From positions 124,001 to 188,000 of the forward strand of contig NZ_AP014631.1 of assembly GCF_000828855.1 (NCBI RefSeq): DNA of 64,000 nucleotides, given 5' to 3'. Of the stretch, positions 11,325 through 23,660 are shown one piece after another (the stretch's first letter is position 1; every line of letters starts with the position of its first letter). The translations under genes were made by a program, and so were the position numbers. The notes under the pieces were generated by a model that ran no database searches, was not told the DNA's origin, and saw only the letters and a program-made list of their open reading frames with translations. This DNA comes from Metamycoplasma canadense (GTDB taxonomy: Bacteria > Bacillota_I > Bacilli_A > Mycoplasmatales > Metamycoplasmataceae).

Positions 11325-12995
11325 TTATGATTTTGTTTTTTGATAGTAATATTCAATCATTTTAGTTTTTAATTCCAAATCAAGAGGTTGATAAGGTCTA
11401 AATTCTACATTTTTAGCAGTTTGCATATCATAAATTGATATAGCTTTTAAATCAGGTTGCTTTTTGTTATCTAAAAAATATCATTTAGTTAAAAAGTTTT
11501 TAATATTTTTATAGCTTGGAGTGTAATTTATAGTGTCAAAATTTTTTATGTTAGGTAAATTATCATAAGAAAAGGCATTTCTAAAAGCATCATAATTTTT
11601 TTCAAAGAATTCAACAGGTATTTCATTTAAATTTTTAGCATTTTTTTCAGAATTAAAAAGTGAATTAAATATTTTATTTTTAAACTTTTTTTCTTCATTA
11701 TTAAGATTTTTAATTATTTCTTGAAAAACGTTATTGATATATGTATTCTCTATCTCTTTTTCACTTTTTATAATATCAGAAAATATATACTCATTTAATT
11801 TTGAAAGCAAATTATCAGAGCTTTTTTGGTCAGTATCTTTTGAAATTATTCATGCATCGATATTAGCGTACGTAAAGTTAGGTCTTATAAAAGAAATATT
11901 GTTTTTTTCTTCTAGGCTTTCAAAATTGTCTTTGCCATAGTAAGCATCTAAGGCATCGCCGTTATACATAATAGCAATATCAGCTTTTTTAGAAGAAGGT
12001 TCGATTATTGAAGAAACTAGTTCTTGACCGTCAGTTACTAACTTATTTCTTGAAATATCTTTTATTGATTTACCAGTAGAATCAATAACTAATTTATTGA
12101 AGTTATCTATTGAATCTTTGTAATTATTTTTATTAAATAAAACTCAATTACCATGATTATTTTTTTGGTTTAAATCGCCAGATGAGTATTGATAAAATTG
12201 TCCAATCATAGCGTTATCTAAAAACCAGTTAGTTCAGTAAATGCGAGGATTATTATATTTATTTGTTAATTTGCTTAGTGCTTCAAATCAACTTATTCCG
12301 TTTTTTATATCGTCAAAGCTTTGATTTTTTTTGATAGAATTTCTTGTTTTTTTATAAATATCAAATTCTTGTGGATTATAGGCAATAACTTTATCTAATG
12401 TAAAATATGGAATTAAGAATTCATAAAAGTGGTCAATCCCTTCATCACCATCAATTTCAAAACCTATTATTTTTTTAGTATCTTGTTTATCATAATATAA
12501 ATATGGCTTTATTGAACCATTGATAGTTTGATTCTTATTATTTTGAGGATTAATTTTTTTTATTTGATCTATTATTCAATTATTGTAATATTCAAATTGT
12601 TTTATTACTTCTGGACTGTATAAACTGTATATTTTTTCTTTTTTATTTTGCTTGTTAAAATCAATGTTATAAGCTTTTTTGAAATTTATTTTTTTAAGTT
12701 TATCTTCTAAAATTAATTGTGCTATTTGATAATCAGAACTTACTCCAGCAACAGCTTTTTTATTTTTAATATCTCTTGTAAACTCATCAAGGTTTTTAAA
12801 AACACGATAAGAATAATTTTTCTTTATTTTTGTTATTATCTCTTTTTCTAAATACGATTCATAATTATAAATAACCACTTTGTATGGATTTAAAAATTTA
12901 ATAATCAAAATAACAATAAAAAACAAAAATAAAAAGAATATAAAAATAGTGAGGAGTATTAATTTTAGACGATGTGTCATTCTTTTTATTTTCAT
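11325..12995 (-). CDS. Polyamine ABC transporter substrate-binding protein, PotD-like copy 2
   Basis: A 556-residue paralogue of the binding protein at 6433-8211. The two share [29 protein letters not shown] and the C-terminal YYYQKTKS. Residues 10-35 form a hydrophobic anchor without a lipobox Cys, so it is probably a membrane-tethered extracellular protein. A charged helical insertion (near residues 395-470) again makes it much longer than bacterial PotD. The ATG overlaps the era stop (TAATG), with AGAAGGTAGGA as the ribosome-binding site. potA follows after 17 bases. The two copies flank potABC, so the pair may differ in ligand or be expressed at different levels. Confidence 0.85.
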
Positions 12996-13882
12996 TAATA
13001 TCCTACCTTCTTGATTTTTTGTTCATTGTCAACCCAGTCTTGATCCACTTTAACTTTTAAAAATAAATTTGTTGCATGATCAAAAACTTTTGTCATTTTT
13101 TGTCTTGATTGCATTGAAATACTTTTTATTTTTTTGCCGCATTGACCAATAACAATACCTTTTTGAGATTCACTTTTTACATATATAGTTGCATAAATAT
13201 CATAAGGTTTATAGATTTCTTCATGTTCTTTGAATTCATCAATTATAACTGCTATTGAATGCGGTACTTCTTGAAACAGATTTTTTATTGATGCTTCTCT
13301 TATTATTTCCTTAGCAATAAATCTAAGAGATACGTCACTCAATTGATCATCATCGTATGGAGGAATATCTTCATATGAATATTTTTTTATTTCATTAATC
13401 ACATCATCATAAGTTTGTTTATAACCTTGTCCAACACCTAATATTACTTCAAATCCTAAAGCTTTTAATTCATTTGCTTTTTTATCTAAGATATTTTTGT
13501 TGTTAATTAAGTCTATTTTTGTTAGCACGGCTATTTTATTTACATCATTTAATTCTTTAATTTTATTAATAATAAATTTATCACCTTTTCCTAATTCTTC
13601 ATTTGCTGGGGTTAAAAAAAGAATTAAATCAACGCTTTGTATTGTATTGTATGCTTTTTCATTTAGTTTTTCTGATAGTAAAAATTCAGCTTTATGAATT
13701 CCTGGTGTATCAATAAAAATTATTTGATTATTATTATCATTATAGATGCCTTTTATGTTATCTCTAGTTGTTTGAGCAAGATTAGATACAATAGCTAAAT
13801 CAAAATCTAAAATATTATTAACCAATGTACTCTTTCCAACATTTGGTCTACCAATTAAACCAACATAACAAATTTTTTTCAT
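12995..13882 (-). CDS. era: GTPase Era
   Basis: A 295-residue GTPase that binds 16S rRNA and acts in maturation of the small ribosomal subunit. G1 is GRPNVGKST near residues 11-19, G2 is the TTRDNIKG region, G3 is DTPG, and G4 is TKID. The C-terminal KH domain includes GIVIGQCGKKIKSISMQSR. The length and domain order are standard. It follows ybeY by 16 bases, a common pairing of two rRNA-processing genes. Upstream GAGGTGAT gives a good ribosome-binding site. Confidence 0.96.
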   Translation of the reverse strand: MKKICYVGLIGRPNVGKSTLVNNILDFDLAIVSNLAQTTRDNIKGIYNDNNNQIIFIDTPGIHKAEFLLSEKLNEKAYNTIQSVDLILFLTPANEELGKGDKFIINKIKELNDVNKIAVLTKIDLINNKNILDKKANELKALGFEVILGVGQGYKQTYDDVINEIKKYSYEDIPPYDDDQLSDVSLRFIAKEIIREASIKNLFQEVPHSIAVIIDEFKEHEEIYKPYDIYATIYVKSESQKGIVIGQCGKKIKSISMQSRQKMTKVFDHATNLFLKVKVDQDWVDNEQKIKKVGY

Positions 13883-13898
13883 ATCACCTCACAATTTT

Positions 13899-14351
13899 TT
13901 AGATTCTCTTTATATTTAGTCTTGACATTATGTTTTCAACATGATTATTCATTATTGTTGCTTCTTCTTCAGTTTGATGATCAAAGCCAAATAAATGAGC
14001 AATTCCATGAGCAAAAATGTAGCAAATTTCTCTTTTTAGACTGTGATTAAACTTTTTAGCCTGTTTTTTTATTTTTCAAGGAGATATTATTATTTGGCCT
14101 AATTCAAGAAAATCTAAAAAATCTAGTTCATTTTCAGCTTCTAAAGGAAAACTCAAAATATCAGTTGTGTAGTTTTTATTTCTATGTAAAAAATTGAGTT
14201 TTTTCATCTTAAATTTATTTACAAAAAGTAAGTCTACAGATAAATTTTTTTTAGCATTAAATTCTTTTTTAGCTTCTTTTAAAATATTCAAAAAATCATC
14301 TTTAAATTTAAAGTGAAAAAAACTCTTGTTTTTAATTGAAAGTTTATGCAT
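13899..14351 (-). CDS. ybeY: Endoribonuclease YbeY
   Basis: A 150-residue metal-dependent RNase involved in 16S rRNA 3'-end maturation and ribosome quality control. The zinc signature HGIAHLFGFDH is near the C-terminus, with the three His ligands intact. Upstream, TDILSFPLE is the other conserved block of the family. One in-frame TGA (Trp) lies between these parts. It is in one transcription unit with era downstream and the ABC exporter 39 bases upstream. Confidence 0.93.
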
Positions 14352-14390
14352 GAAAATAATTATAAATTAATGCAAAAAAAATACAAAAAT

Positions 14391-16412
14391 TTAAGATATT
14401 TTTTTTATTACAAAAACAGGGGAATTTTTAATCAAAAATTTTTCATTGTGACTAGTTTCAATAATAATTGAATTTTGTTGTTTTTCTAAAATACATTTTT
14501 GCATTATTTTTCAAACATCATTTGATAAAAATTCAAAAGTTTCATCAAGTAAAATTAATTGGTATTTTTTAATAACTAATGGTAATAATTTTATTATTTG
14601 TATTTGTCCTGCAGATAAGTTTGATTTGTTAATATATAAATTTGAAAAAATATCTAATTTTAAGGCATTTAATAAAAAAATAAAATCATTATTTCGTAAT
14701 ATTTCGTTTCTTTGTTTTTCATTTATATTTCAAAATAAATAAGTATATAAATCTGTATTGGGAAAATCATTATTTTTATTTGAAAAATAAACATTTTTAG
14801 TGAATCAACTTGGACTAATTTTTTCAATCGGAATATTATTAAAGAATATTGAATTTTTTGTGTCATAAAATAATCCAGAAATTAGTTTTAAAAAAGTAGT
14901 TTTTCCAATTCCATTTTCACCCTTAATAATTAAGTTTTTTTCAATATGTAAATTTAAATCAGAAAAAATCTTTTTTGAGCCTAAATTTAATGATAAATTT
15001 TTAATTCTTATCGAGTTTAAAATTAGGTTATTTTTAAACTTATTTTTATTATTTTTTAGAGGAATTTTTAAAACAAAAAAGATTTTTTGAATATTGGTTT
15101 TATTTATTAGTTTTGTTATAGAGTAATTTTGTAAATTATTTATAGGATCATTTAATAAATTTTGTACTTGTAAAATAAAAAATAATTGTGTAATATTGCT
15201 AAGTTGTAATTTAATAAATAAAGTATAAATTATAATGTTATTTAGTAAATTTAAGAAACTTAAAAAAACAGTTTTAAAAGAACTAAAGGCATTTATTTTT
15301 CTTTGAAGATTTAAATTTATTTGACTTGTATAAAAAAAATTATTTTTTTGAATACTATTTCAAAAATCTATATCATAAAAATTTCAATTATGTGAGATAA
15401 ATGAAAGGTCATTAATTTCTTTCAAATTATTTTCAATTGATTTTTTTGATAATTTATAAATATTTAAATTAAATAAAATACCGATAAATACTTTAATTAC
15501 ATTTGTTAATGTCAGTATAATGATAAATTTAAAATTTATGAAGAATATAAGTGGAAATACAAGAGTTATCGATAACAGGAAAGTAGGTCAAAAAAATACA
15601 AACAATGCATAAAATTCAGAAATTAAGTTAATTGATAAAAATCTAATAGTAATGTCATTTTTAGTTATTTTTTCAATTTGAGTAAATTTAGCTTGTTGAA
15701 TATTTTTTATAAAATTATTTTTTATTGTTTTAGATATTATTCTTTTAATTTTGTTTAAAAAAATATTATTTACAAAAGCAACAGCAATGACAGTGAGGGA
15801 TATTCAAAATAAAAACAATAGATTTTTAAAAGATTGTTCATTGTTTTTATTTTGAATAGCATTAAATATATCTTTATTTAAAAAAGATAAAAAATAGTTT
15901 AAAAGAACAGAAATTAGAGCTAATAAAATTATTAAAATCAAAAAATTAGCCTTAATTTTAAAAGGAAATTGAAATTTATACATATATTTATTTTCAATAT
16001 TTTTATTTTTTTGATTTTTTGTAAATAAGATAATTGAAGAAAAAATAAGCTTGAAATTTTCAAAAGAAATTTTTCTTTTGCCATTAATTGAATCGTATGT
16101 TTCGAAATAGTTTTTATGAATTTTTTTTATGATTATATAATGAAAAAAATTATCAACTTTAATCAGTGTAATAATTGGATCTTTAATATTTAAGTTTATT
16201 AATTCCTCAAACGTCATTTTGAAAGGGTCGATATTAATCGAAACTTTATTTGCTATTTTTTTTAATTCAGTAATTGAAATTCCATTTTCTGAATAATTTG
16301 TTAAGTATTTTAATTCATTAATATCGAGCCACTTTTTTCAATAAAACTTATATAACGATTGAATTATGTAAATTCCGCAATCTTTCAAACTATCTTGTTC
16401 TTTAATTTTCAT
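14391..16412 (-). CDS. Peptidase C39-domain ABC exporter
   Basis: A 673-residue fusion of a C39-like cysteine peptidase, a membrane domain and an ABC ATPase, the architecture that cleaves leader peptides and exports the product. Peptidase residues look intact: Cys12 in DCGIYII, His91 in FFHYIII and Asp107 in YDSINGK. Membrane helices run from about residue 150 to 440. The ATPase has Walker A GENGIGKTT, a variant signature LSAGQ in place of LSGGQ, Walker B LILLDE and H-loop TSHNE. Similar proteins occur in ruminant and human mycoplasmas. No precursor peptide with a Gly-Gly leader was found nearby. There is no clear ribosome-binding site before the ATG. Confidence 0.85.
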
Positions 16413-16529
16413 ATTTAAATTTTTATAAAAAAGAAAAAAATATTTGTTTTTATAAGAAAAACTGACGAAAACTTCAAACTAAATAAAAAGAAAAATAAAT
16501 ATTTATTTTTTTATATAAAATTAATAATT

Positions 16530-17207
16530 ATGAAAAAGAATAGTAGTAAAAAAATATTATTAACTTTAAGTTCCATAGGAGCAGCTGTTTCGATTTTTTC
16601 ACCTATTTTAGTTGCTGCTTCATGTTCACACGAATTACCAGTTTTATCAATATCGGAAGATCCAAAGTATTCGTTTATTAATGAAAAAAGGGAAAGAGTT
16701 ATTAAAGGAAGTGCAAAAGAGTTTTATGATTTAAATACTCAATTTGTTTTTAATCCTGTTAATTCTAATGACAAGAGATATCCACTTTTTATTAATGGGA
16801 AAATAAATATAAATAATAGTGCAAAAAACGAGCCTTATAAAATTAAGCCAAATTTTGCATTCTTAAAATTTGATAATTTAACACCACGCTACGATTATCG
16901 TTTATTTTCTTTTACATATGATGAACTAGTTGCTAATTTACCTGGTGTTTCCACAAGATCTAAATATGCAAAATATCGTAATGATCCAAGAGCGGTTTTT
17001 GTAGTTTTATACTGAGTTGCAAAAACAAGTGAAGCTGCTCCTAACTTTGAAAATGATATTATAGCTCCGTCGCGAGCAAGATTTACTAACGCACCAGCAA
17101 ATATTGAAGAAGCACCTTGACCATTTTTGAAAGACATTTCAAATGATTTAAGAGGATTTTGAAAAGATGTTATTGAACCTGTGGTTTTAATTTTTGAAAG
17201 AGAGTAA
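16530..17207 (+). CDS. Surface lipoprotein upstream of gltX
   Basis: A 225-residue predicted lipoprotein of unknown role. The signal peptide (residues 1-31) ends in the lipobox VAASC, with Cys32 as the lipidation site. The mature part has several aromatic-rich segments (for example [16 protein letters not shown]) and no recognised enzymatic motif. The ATG is only about 11 bases from a TATAAA -10-like box at 16514-16519 and has no Shine-Dalgarno sequence, so a very short leader is likely. gltX starts 4 bases after the stop, so the two are almost certainly in one transcript. Confidence 0.8.
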
Positions 17208-17211
17208 ATTT

Positions 17212-18593
<1,382 letters not shown>

Positions 18594-18603
<10 letters not shown>

Positions 18604-18974
18604 AGTACATTTTAACTTCAGAAATTGATAATCAAGAAAAAAAAGTTATCGAAACCAATTTTGTTAACTTTATTGAAAAAGAAGAAGGCAAATATGTTAT
18701 TTTTGAATTTATTGATGAAAAAAACATGAAATGTAATTTAAAAATTAGCGATGATGAAGTTGAAATATCGTATGCAAAGCAAAGTTTTTTTATGAAAAAA
18801 AATCAATTTATTAATAATAAATTAATAATATCTGAAACTGATTTTTTTGACATTCAAGTATATTTAATTAAGGTTATTATTAGTAAAGAATTAGTTAGCT
18901 TTACATATGATTTATTGCAAAATAAAAGCATAATTGTTAGAAATACAATAAGTTTAATTTTTCAAAATAATTAA
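18594..18974 (+). CDS. Small protein of unknown function, possibly DUF1934-like
   Basis: A 126-residue soluble protein with alternating hydrophobic beta-strand pattern (YVIFEFIDE, CNLKISDDEVEISY, VSFTYDLLQ). The sequence order, with a short beta-rich N-terminus, a hydrophilic middle and a C-terminal strand pair, is reminiscent of the calycin-like DUF1934/YwiB family, but I cannot confirm this by eye. It overlaps the end of gltX by 10 bases and is probably translated with it. No signal peptide or membrane segment. Confidence 0.6.
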
Positions 18975-19124
18975 ATTATCGTTTTCTATAGCGAAATATA
19001 AAGTTTTTTAATTTATAAGCCTTCCAACTTTACTATATTTAGAGTTAGACTAGTTTTTTTAAAAAAGCAGTGTAAGTAATTAAATTTTAAAACTTTAAAA
19101 GAAAGACAGCAAGTTTAATTTATA

Positions 19125-19155
19125 AAATTCAGCCAATTTAATTAAGGCTGAATTT
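19125..19155 (+). terminator. Intrinsic terminator of the lipoprotein-gltX unit
   Basis: Perfect stem AAATTCAGCC / GGCTGAATTT around an 11-base loop, followed by a T-rich tract. It lies about 150 bases after the last gene of the unit. Confidence 0.8.
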
Positions 19156-19278
19156 ATATTTTTTATTTTTTTTATGTAGTCATAAAAAATTATTTATTCA
19201 ATTATTTCGTTTGTTCTTTTTTTTTGATTCTTTTAATAATTTATTTCTTTATGAATTGCAGGTGTTGTAATTATATAA

Positions 19279-19327
19279 ATAAACCCCAAAGTCTTTCGAA
19301 TTTACTTGGTCCAACTTTTGAGTTTAT
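19279..19327. repeat. 49-bp hairpin element, copy B
   Basis: Related to the element at 3179-3225. Both share ACCCCAAAGT near the left end, TTTACTTGGTC in the centre and AACTTT before the right arm. Arms here are ATAAACCCCAAAGT and ACTTTTGAGTTTAT with two mismatches. No T-run follows. Confidence 0.6.
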
Positions 19328-19412
19328 TATATGTTTTAACATATTTGTTATTTTTATTTATTTTTTATTGAGCAATATATATACCAAAATAGTTATTGAG
19401 TAAGGCGTAATA

Positions 19413-19557
19413 ATGTGTGGATTTTTAGATTTTATTTATCGCTTATTTTATACAATTTAGTAATCTTGAGATAATAACTATTTTGAATATTGTAATTTTA
19501 ATCCTTTTAATTTTTTTACTAATTGGTTTAGTATTCTTTTTAAGAATTAAATTTTAA
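19413..19557 (+). pseudogene. Possible decayed small membrane-protein gene
   Basis: ATG at 19413 opens a 15-codon frame (MCGFLDFIYRLFYTI) that stops at TAG. A different frame crossing the same place encodes a hydrophobic stretch (ITILNIVILILLIFLLIGLV, then FFLRIKF) ending at TAA 19555-19557. One frameshift would join them into a small one-helix protein of about 48 residues. There is no ribosome-binding site of note, so this may equally be chance. Confidence 0.3.
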
Positions 19558-19646
19558 AAAATAAAACCTAATTTAAAATTAAGTTTATGTTTTTATTTTA
19601 AAATATTTTGCTTATGTAATTAATAAAGTGTAATAAAATATCTATT

Positions 19647-20168
19647 ATGAATTATAAAATTAGCAAAGCGAAATTTAAAAATAAACTACTTTATTCTATT
19701 ATTGTTGGATTACCGATAATTTTAGGTCCGATATTTGTATCTTGTAAAAATGAAGATAATAATAAATTAGCTAACGGCAATCAATATAAGAGACTTGATG
19801 ATTCTCAACTTGCAACAATTCATAATCAGTTTGTTTTCGAGCTAACACCAGAAGCAAATAAAGAATATAATTCAAATGCGAATATTACTCTCTTTAAGTT
19901 TGGGAATGTTATTAACAAGTTAAATAAAAAATATAATTCAGGTCATTATGATGATGGGGATAAAATTGCTAATGATCCAGAATTTAAAAAATATTTTAAT
20001 TTTTATAAACCAGATATATCAAAGATTAGTAAAGTTCATAGAATTGATATTAAATTTGGATTTGACAATTCCACTAAATTAGTTAATTTATATTACGATG
20101 TTATTTGTTTTGATTTAAGAATTAACGAAAAAACAAATGAAAAAATTTCTTTAGACTTAGGTGAATAA
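19647..20168 (+). CDS. Short surface lipoprotein, mosaic relative of the neighbouring island
   Basis: A 173-residue predicted lipoprotein. The signal sequence ends in GPIFVSC (Cys33). Residues following, RLDDSQLATIHNQF, resemble RLNLSQIATLHNFEP of the 611-residue lipoprotein at 20963-22798. The C-terminal half, from EFKKYFNFYKPDI to the end, resembles the end of the 226-residue lipoprotein at 22791-23471 (EFKKYFNIYIPNL, FG-D, a shared C-D segment and a terminal L-S/D-L-x-E). It therefore looks like an N-terminal piece of one paralogue joined to the C-terminal piece of another. Function unknown. It converges on the three-gene lipoprotein unit. Confidence 0.75.
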   Translation: MNYKISKAKFKNKLLYSIIVGLPIILGPIFVSCKNEDNNKLANGNQYKRLDDSQLATIHNQFVFELTPEANKEYNSNANITLFKFGNVINKLNKKYNSGHYDDGDKIANDPEFKKYFNFYKPDISKISKVHRIDIKFGFDNSTKLVNLYYDVICFDLRINEKTNEKISLDLGE

Positions 20169-20174
20169 AAATAT

Positions 20175-20226
20175 AAAAAAAGATTTCTTAAAGCTTTTTA
20201 GTTTGAAAGCTAAAGAAATCTTTTTT
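20175..20226. terminator. Bidirectional terminator between convergent lipoprotein genes
   Basis: Long stem AAAAAAGATTTCTT / AAGAAATCTTTTTT with a second inner stem AAAGCTTT / AAAGCT. A-run on the left and T-run on the right allow use on both strands. The right arm overlaps the final codons of the minus-strand gene. Confidence 0.8.
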
Positions 20227-20970
20227 ATTATTTTCGGATAGAGAATTAACTAAATCTAAAATATTATTATCTAAATTAATGCGATTAATATTGTCATAAA
20301 TATAATTTTTTGCTTCTTGATATTTTATTAAAAATTCATTATGTTGGTTTTTGTTTATTTCTAAAGATATTTGGCTTAGTATATTTTTTAATAAATTCAT
20401 TATATTTTTAAGTGGTGGCGACGCTAAAGTATCATCATTATTTAAAATTAAATTTTCATTATAAATATATTGCTTGAAATCATTTTTTAATTCATTTTTA
20501 AATTCATTTTCTTTTTTGTTTAACATAGCTTCGTTATCAAATTTAAAATTTTCTAAATAAAAATTTAGGTTGGATAATGAATCAATGGCTTGTTCGAAAA
20601 AACTTTTAAATTCAAATAAAAGTTTAGAAAATGTATTACCTGATTTTTCAGTTCAAAAATCATTATAATATTTTTCTAAATTTTTTTTATTTTCACTTAA
20701 ACTTTGTTCTTCTATTAATTCTTTAATTGAGGTTTGGACAATATCATAATTTTTATAAAATGAATAATATGAATAATTAAAAAAACGCATCATTCTTTTT
20801 AACTCTAAAGCTTCTTTTTTAATTATCTGGTTAAATATTGATTTTTTTTGGTTTTGATTTGTTTCAAATTCTACATTTTTTGAATTAAAATCTTCTTTTT
20901 TACTACAAGAAATAGTAACCAAAGTCGTAATAGGAATTGTTAAAAATGAAATTAATTTAAATTTACTCAT
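20188..20970 (-). CDS. Surface lipoprotein, helical
   Basis: A 260-residue predicted lipoprotein, third and last gene of an overlapping minus-strand set. Signal peptide ends TTLVTISC, Cys22. The mature protein is predicted to be mainly alpha-helical, rich in Lys, Asn, Glu and Leu, with no Cys after the lipobox and no recognisable domain. The ATG overlaps the stop of the upstream lipoprotein gene by 8 bases (ATGAGTAA), indicating coupled translation. One TGA is read as Trp about 105 residues in. Confidence 0.75.
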
Positions 20971-22798
20971 TTATAACTCCTTTTGAAATAATTTTGAAAT
21001 CAAGATTATTTCTACTATTTAATAAATTAGAAACTGTAATTTTTAAATTATAAAAAGGTTGTTGATTTTTCGTTGAAAAACTAAAATCATTTTCTGATAT
21101 AAATTTGTAAAAATTAAAACTTAATTCAACTTCATTTTCTCTTTGAATAACACTGTCAAGTTCTATTTTTTTAACACCAGTATTTAAATTAGAATTTTGA
21201 GTTTCAAGAGCATAGGCTAGAAGATAATTATTTAAATAAGCAGTTAAAATATTTGCAATATCAGAATTTTTTTCAATCTTATTAGTATTTTGGATTTTGA
21301 TGTAACTTTGAGTTTTAACTAAAGCTTTTTTTATCAAGTCTTTAAATAAAGAAGTATCTGAAAAATCATTTAATTTAAGAGTTTTGAATGATATAGTTTT
21401 ATTTTTGTGATATATTGCATAATCTTTATTATTAAGTTCATTTATGTCTAAAAGTTTTGTTGCTAAACCTTTTAATAAATGACCGTGATCATCAAAATTA
21501 GAACTTAATAATGCATAATCCTTTGTTTCACCATTTTTTTTGTAAACACGTATTATTAATCTAATGATTTGGCTTGTTTGATAATAATTAGTAAATTGGA
21601 CATCAATAACTTCATATTTTTCATCTTGTTTTTGATATATTTCTGGTATATCGAGTTGTAAACGACTTTTAAATTTTGAAAATAAGTAAACTAGACCGCG
21701 CGAGTTTCAATAATCAATACTATTATAACCTTTTATAAATGAATTAATATCTTTACCTAAATCTAAATTTTTATCTTGTTTAATAGTTAAATAGGCATTT
21801 TGAACATAATCATTAAATAAAGGCAACTGTTCGTTTAGTCCTTGTTCACCAACACCAAATTTTAAATTTGTGGCATAATTTCTAAATCCATTAATATAAA
21901 AAGTTTTTTCCTTTATCTGATTATTTATTATGCTTTCGTTTTGAAAGTTAATTATATCTTTTATTTTAAAAGCTATGTATCTTTGGTTTGAAAAATCATT
22001 TTCTTTTACTTCAGCTTTGTTTCAATCAATATCTATTTTTTTTATGTTCAAATCAAATTTATTTAAATATAAAATTAGAAAATTTAAAAATGTTCTTCTA
22101 AATATTTCACTATCACTATTTAGCCATGATTCAGCTTGGATAAATTCATTATTAAATAAATATCTTTTTAAATAATTTTTACCTTGACTATTTAATAAAT
22201 GGTTTGTGTTCATTAAATTATTATTTGTTTTAATATCGTGAACTAAACGAAAAATAATTGTTTGAAAATCAAAAAAATATGGATTGGATACACGAAAATA
22301 ATCAGTTTCTTTATTTAAATTAGCTAAATAATAAAATCACAAATCTGAAAATCCACCAGCTTTTTTTATCTCGTTAAAATCATATTCAGTAAAAAAATTA
22401 TTTAAAATGTTAGATTTTGAAATATTAACTTTACTAATTTTAAAGTTATCATATTCTGTTTTTATTTGTTTTCAAGATTCTTTTATTTTAAAAGAAGGTT
22501 TGTACTTATTTTGCGAGTCGAATATTAATTCATTTTCTTTAGAAATTTTTTGAACATAATTTAAATAAGTAATTGAACCATCTTTTGCTGGTTTTAAATT
22601 ATAAAAAATAGGTTCAAAATTATGTAACGTTGCAATCTGAGATAAATTTAATCTTGATAGATATTTAATATTTACTTTTTTTTCATCAATGCTTATTTCA
22701 TTAGCTATTTTATGCTTACAAGAAATAGAAATTATTGGAAGAAAGAAACTTCCAATAACACCAAATAATAATAATTTTTTCAATTTCATATTATTCAT
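20963..22798 (-). CDS. Large surface lipoprotein of the overlapping three-gene set
   Basis: A 611-residue predicted lipoprotein with signal peptide ending LPIISISC (Cys27). Shortly after comes RLNLSQIATLHN, shared with the lipoprotein at 19647-20168. Long mixed-structure body with many aromatic residues (for example DYFRVSNPYFFDFQ) and no known motif that I recognise. The first ATG at 22798 overlaps the upstream stop by 8 bases; a second ATG nine bases in (22789) is equally possible. The overlap at both ends argues that the three products are made together and may form a surface complex. Confidence 0.78.
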
Positions 22799-23471
22799 TA
22801 GATAAATTTAAAAAAATTGTAGCATTTCCTTCAGTTTGTCTTCCATCCAAACATTTAATTTTAAAATAATAGTAAATATTTCTTTGTTGTGAATCTCACC
22901 CAAAATAGCAATGAACTTCATGATTACCAGCAAAATAAACTAAATTAGGAATATAGATATTAAAATATTTTTTAAATTCTTCATTTTTTAGATCACTTGG
23001 AGAAAAATTATATCTTTGCGTTGTTTTATTTAGATGTTTTTTGAACAATTTACCAATTTTTTTTCATAACCTTCTCTTATATTCATCTTTTTTTGTTTCA
23101 TCTTCTAATTTGTTATATTCTTTTTTTTCCTCTTCTGAAAGATCGAAACTAGAATTTTTTATTGTGTGATCAACAACGAGTCTTAACTGCTCACCAATTA
23201 GTGAACCATCACGATCTATCGATTTATCTTCAACATCTTTTAATTTAATTAAAGAAATATCAATATCTCTTTTGCTTTCTTTTTCTTTTAGTGGCTCTCC
23301 TTCAAGAATTGTTGAATTTGTTTTGCCATTATTTTTTATTGAAGAATCATCATTTGTTGTAGCTATTTGTTTTTCTTCTTTTTTGCAGCTACTTAACAAA
23401 ATGGTTAATCCTAAAATAGGTGTTAACGTTAGTCCTAATGTTAAAAATTTTAATTTTTTATTTTTTTTCAT
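22791..23471 (-). CDS. Surface lipoprotein, first gene of the three-gene set
   Basis: A 226-residue predicted lipoprotein; the lipobox is ILLSSC with Cys29. The segment after it is charged and low in complexity. The C-terminal 60 residues (EFKKYFNIYIPNL onward, ending LNLSNE) are related to the C-terminus of the lipoprotein at 19647-20168. One Trp is encoded by TGA. Function unknown. The stop overlaps the start of the 611-residue lipoprotein by 8 bases. Confidence 0.77.
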
Positions 23472-23660
23472 ATTATTTTCTCTACCTAATTTTAATTTAT
23501 AAGTAATTAAATTATAATTTTTTTATTAATTTTTACAAAAAAAGAGTAATAAATTAAGGCACAAAAAGTTAACAATTTATACATATTTTAACACTATAGT
23601 AAATTTTAATTCACCCTAAAGTTTTAGATTGTTTTTTTGCTTCTTAACACTGTTTTGTTG

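Larger units (their letters stand above)
18975..19646. other. Long non-coding gap with terminator, hairpin repeat and gene remnant
   Basis: About 670 bases between the gltX unit and a lipoprotein gene. It holds an intrinsic terminator (19125-19155), the second copy of a hairpin element (19279-19327) and a possible decayed small membrane-protein gene (19413-19557). No tRNA or other RNA gene is visible in the remainder. Confidence 0.6.

Noticed and set aside
17194-17211. Six-residue N-terminal extension of gltX from TTG
   Set aside because: It overlaps the lipoprotein gene and the conserved RYAPSPTG start follows the ATG at 17212.
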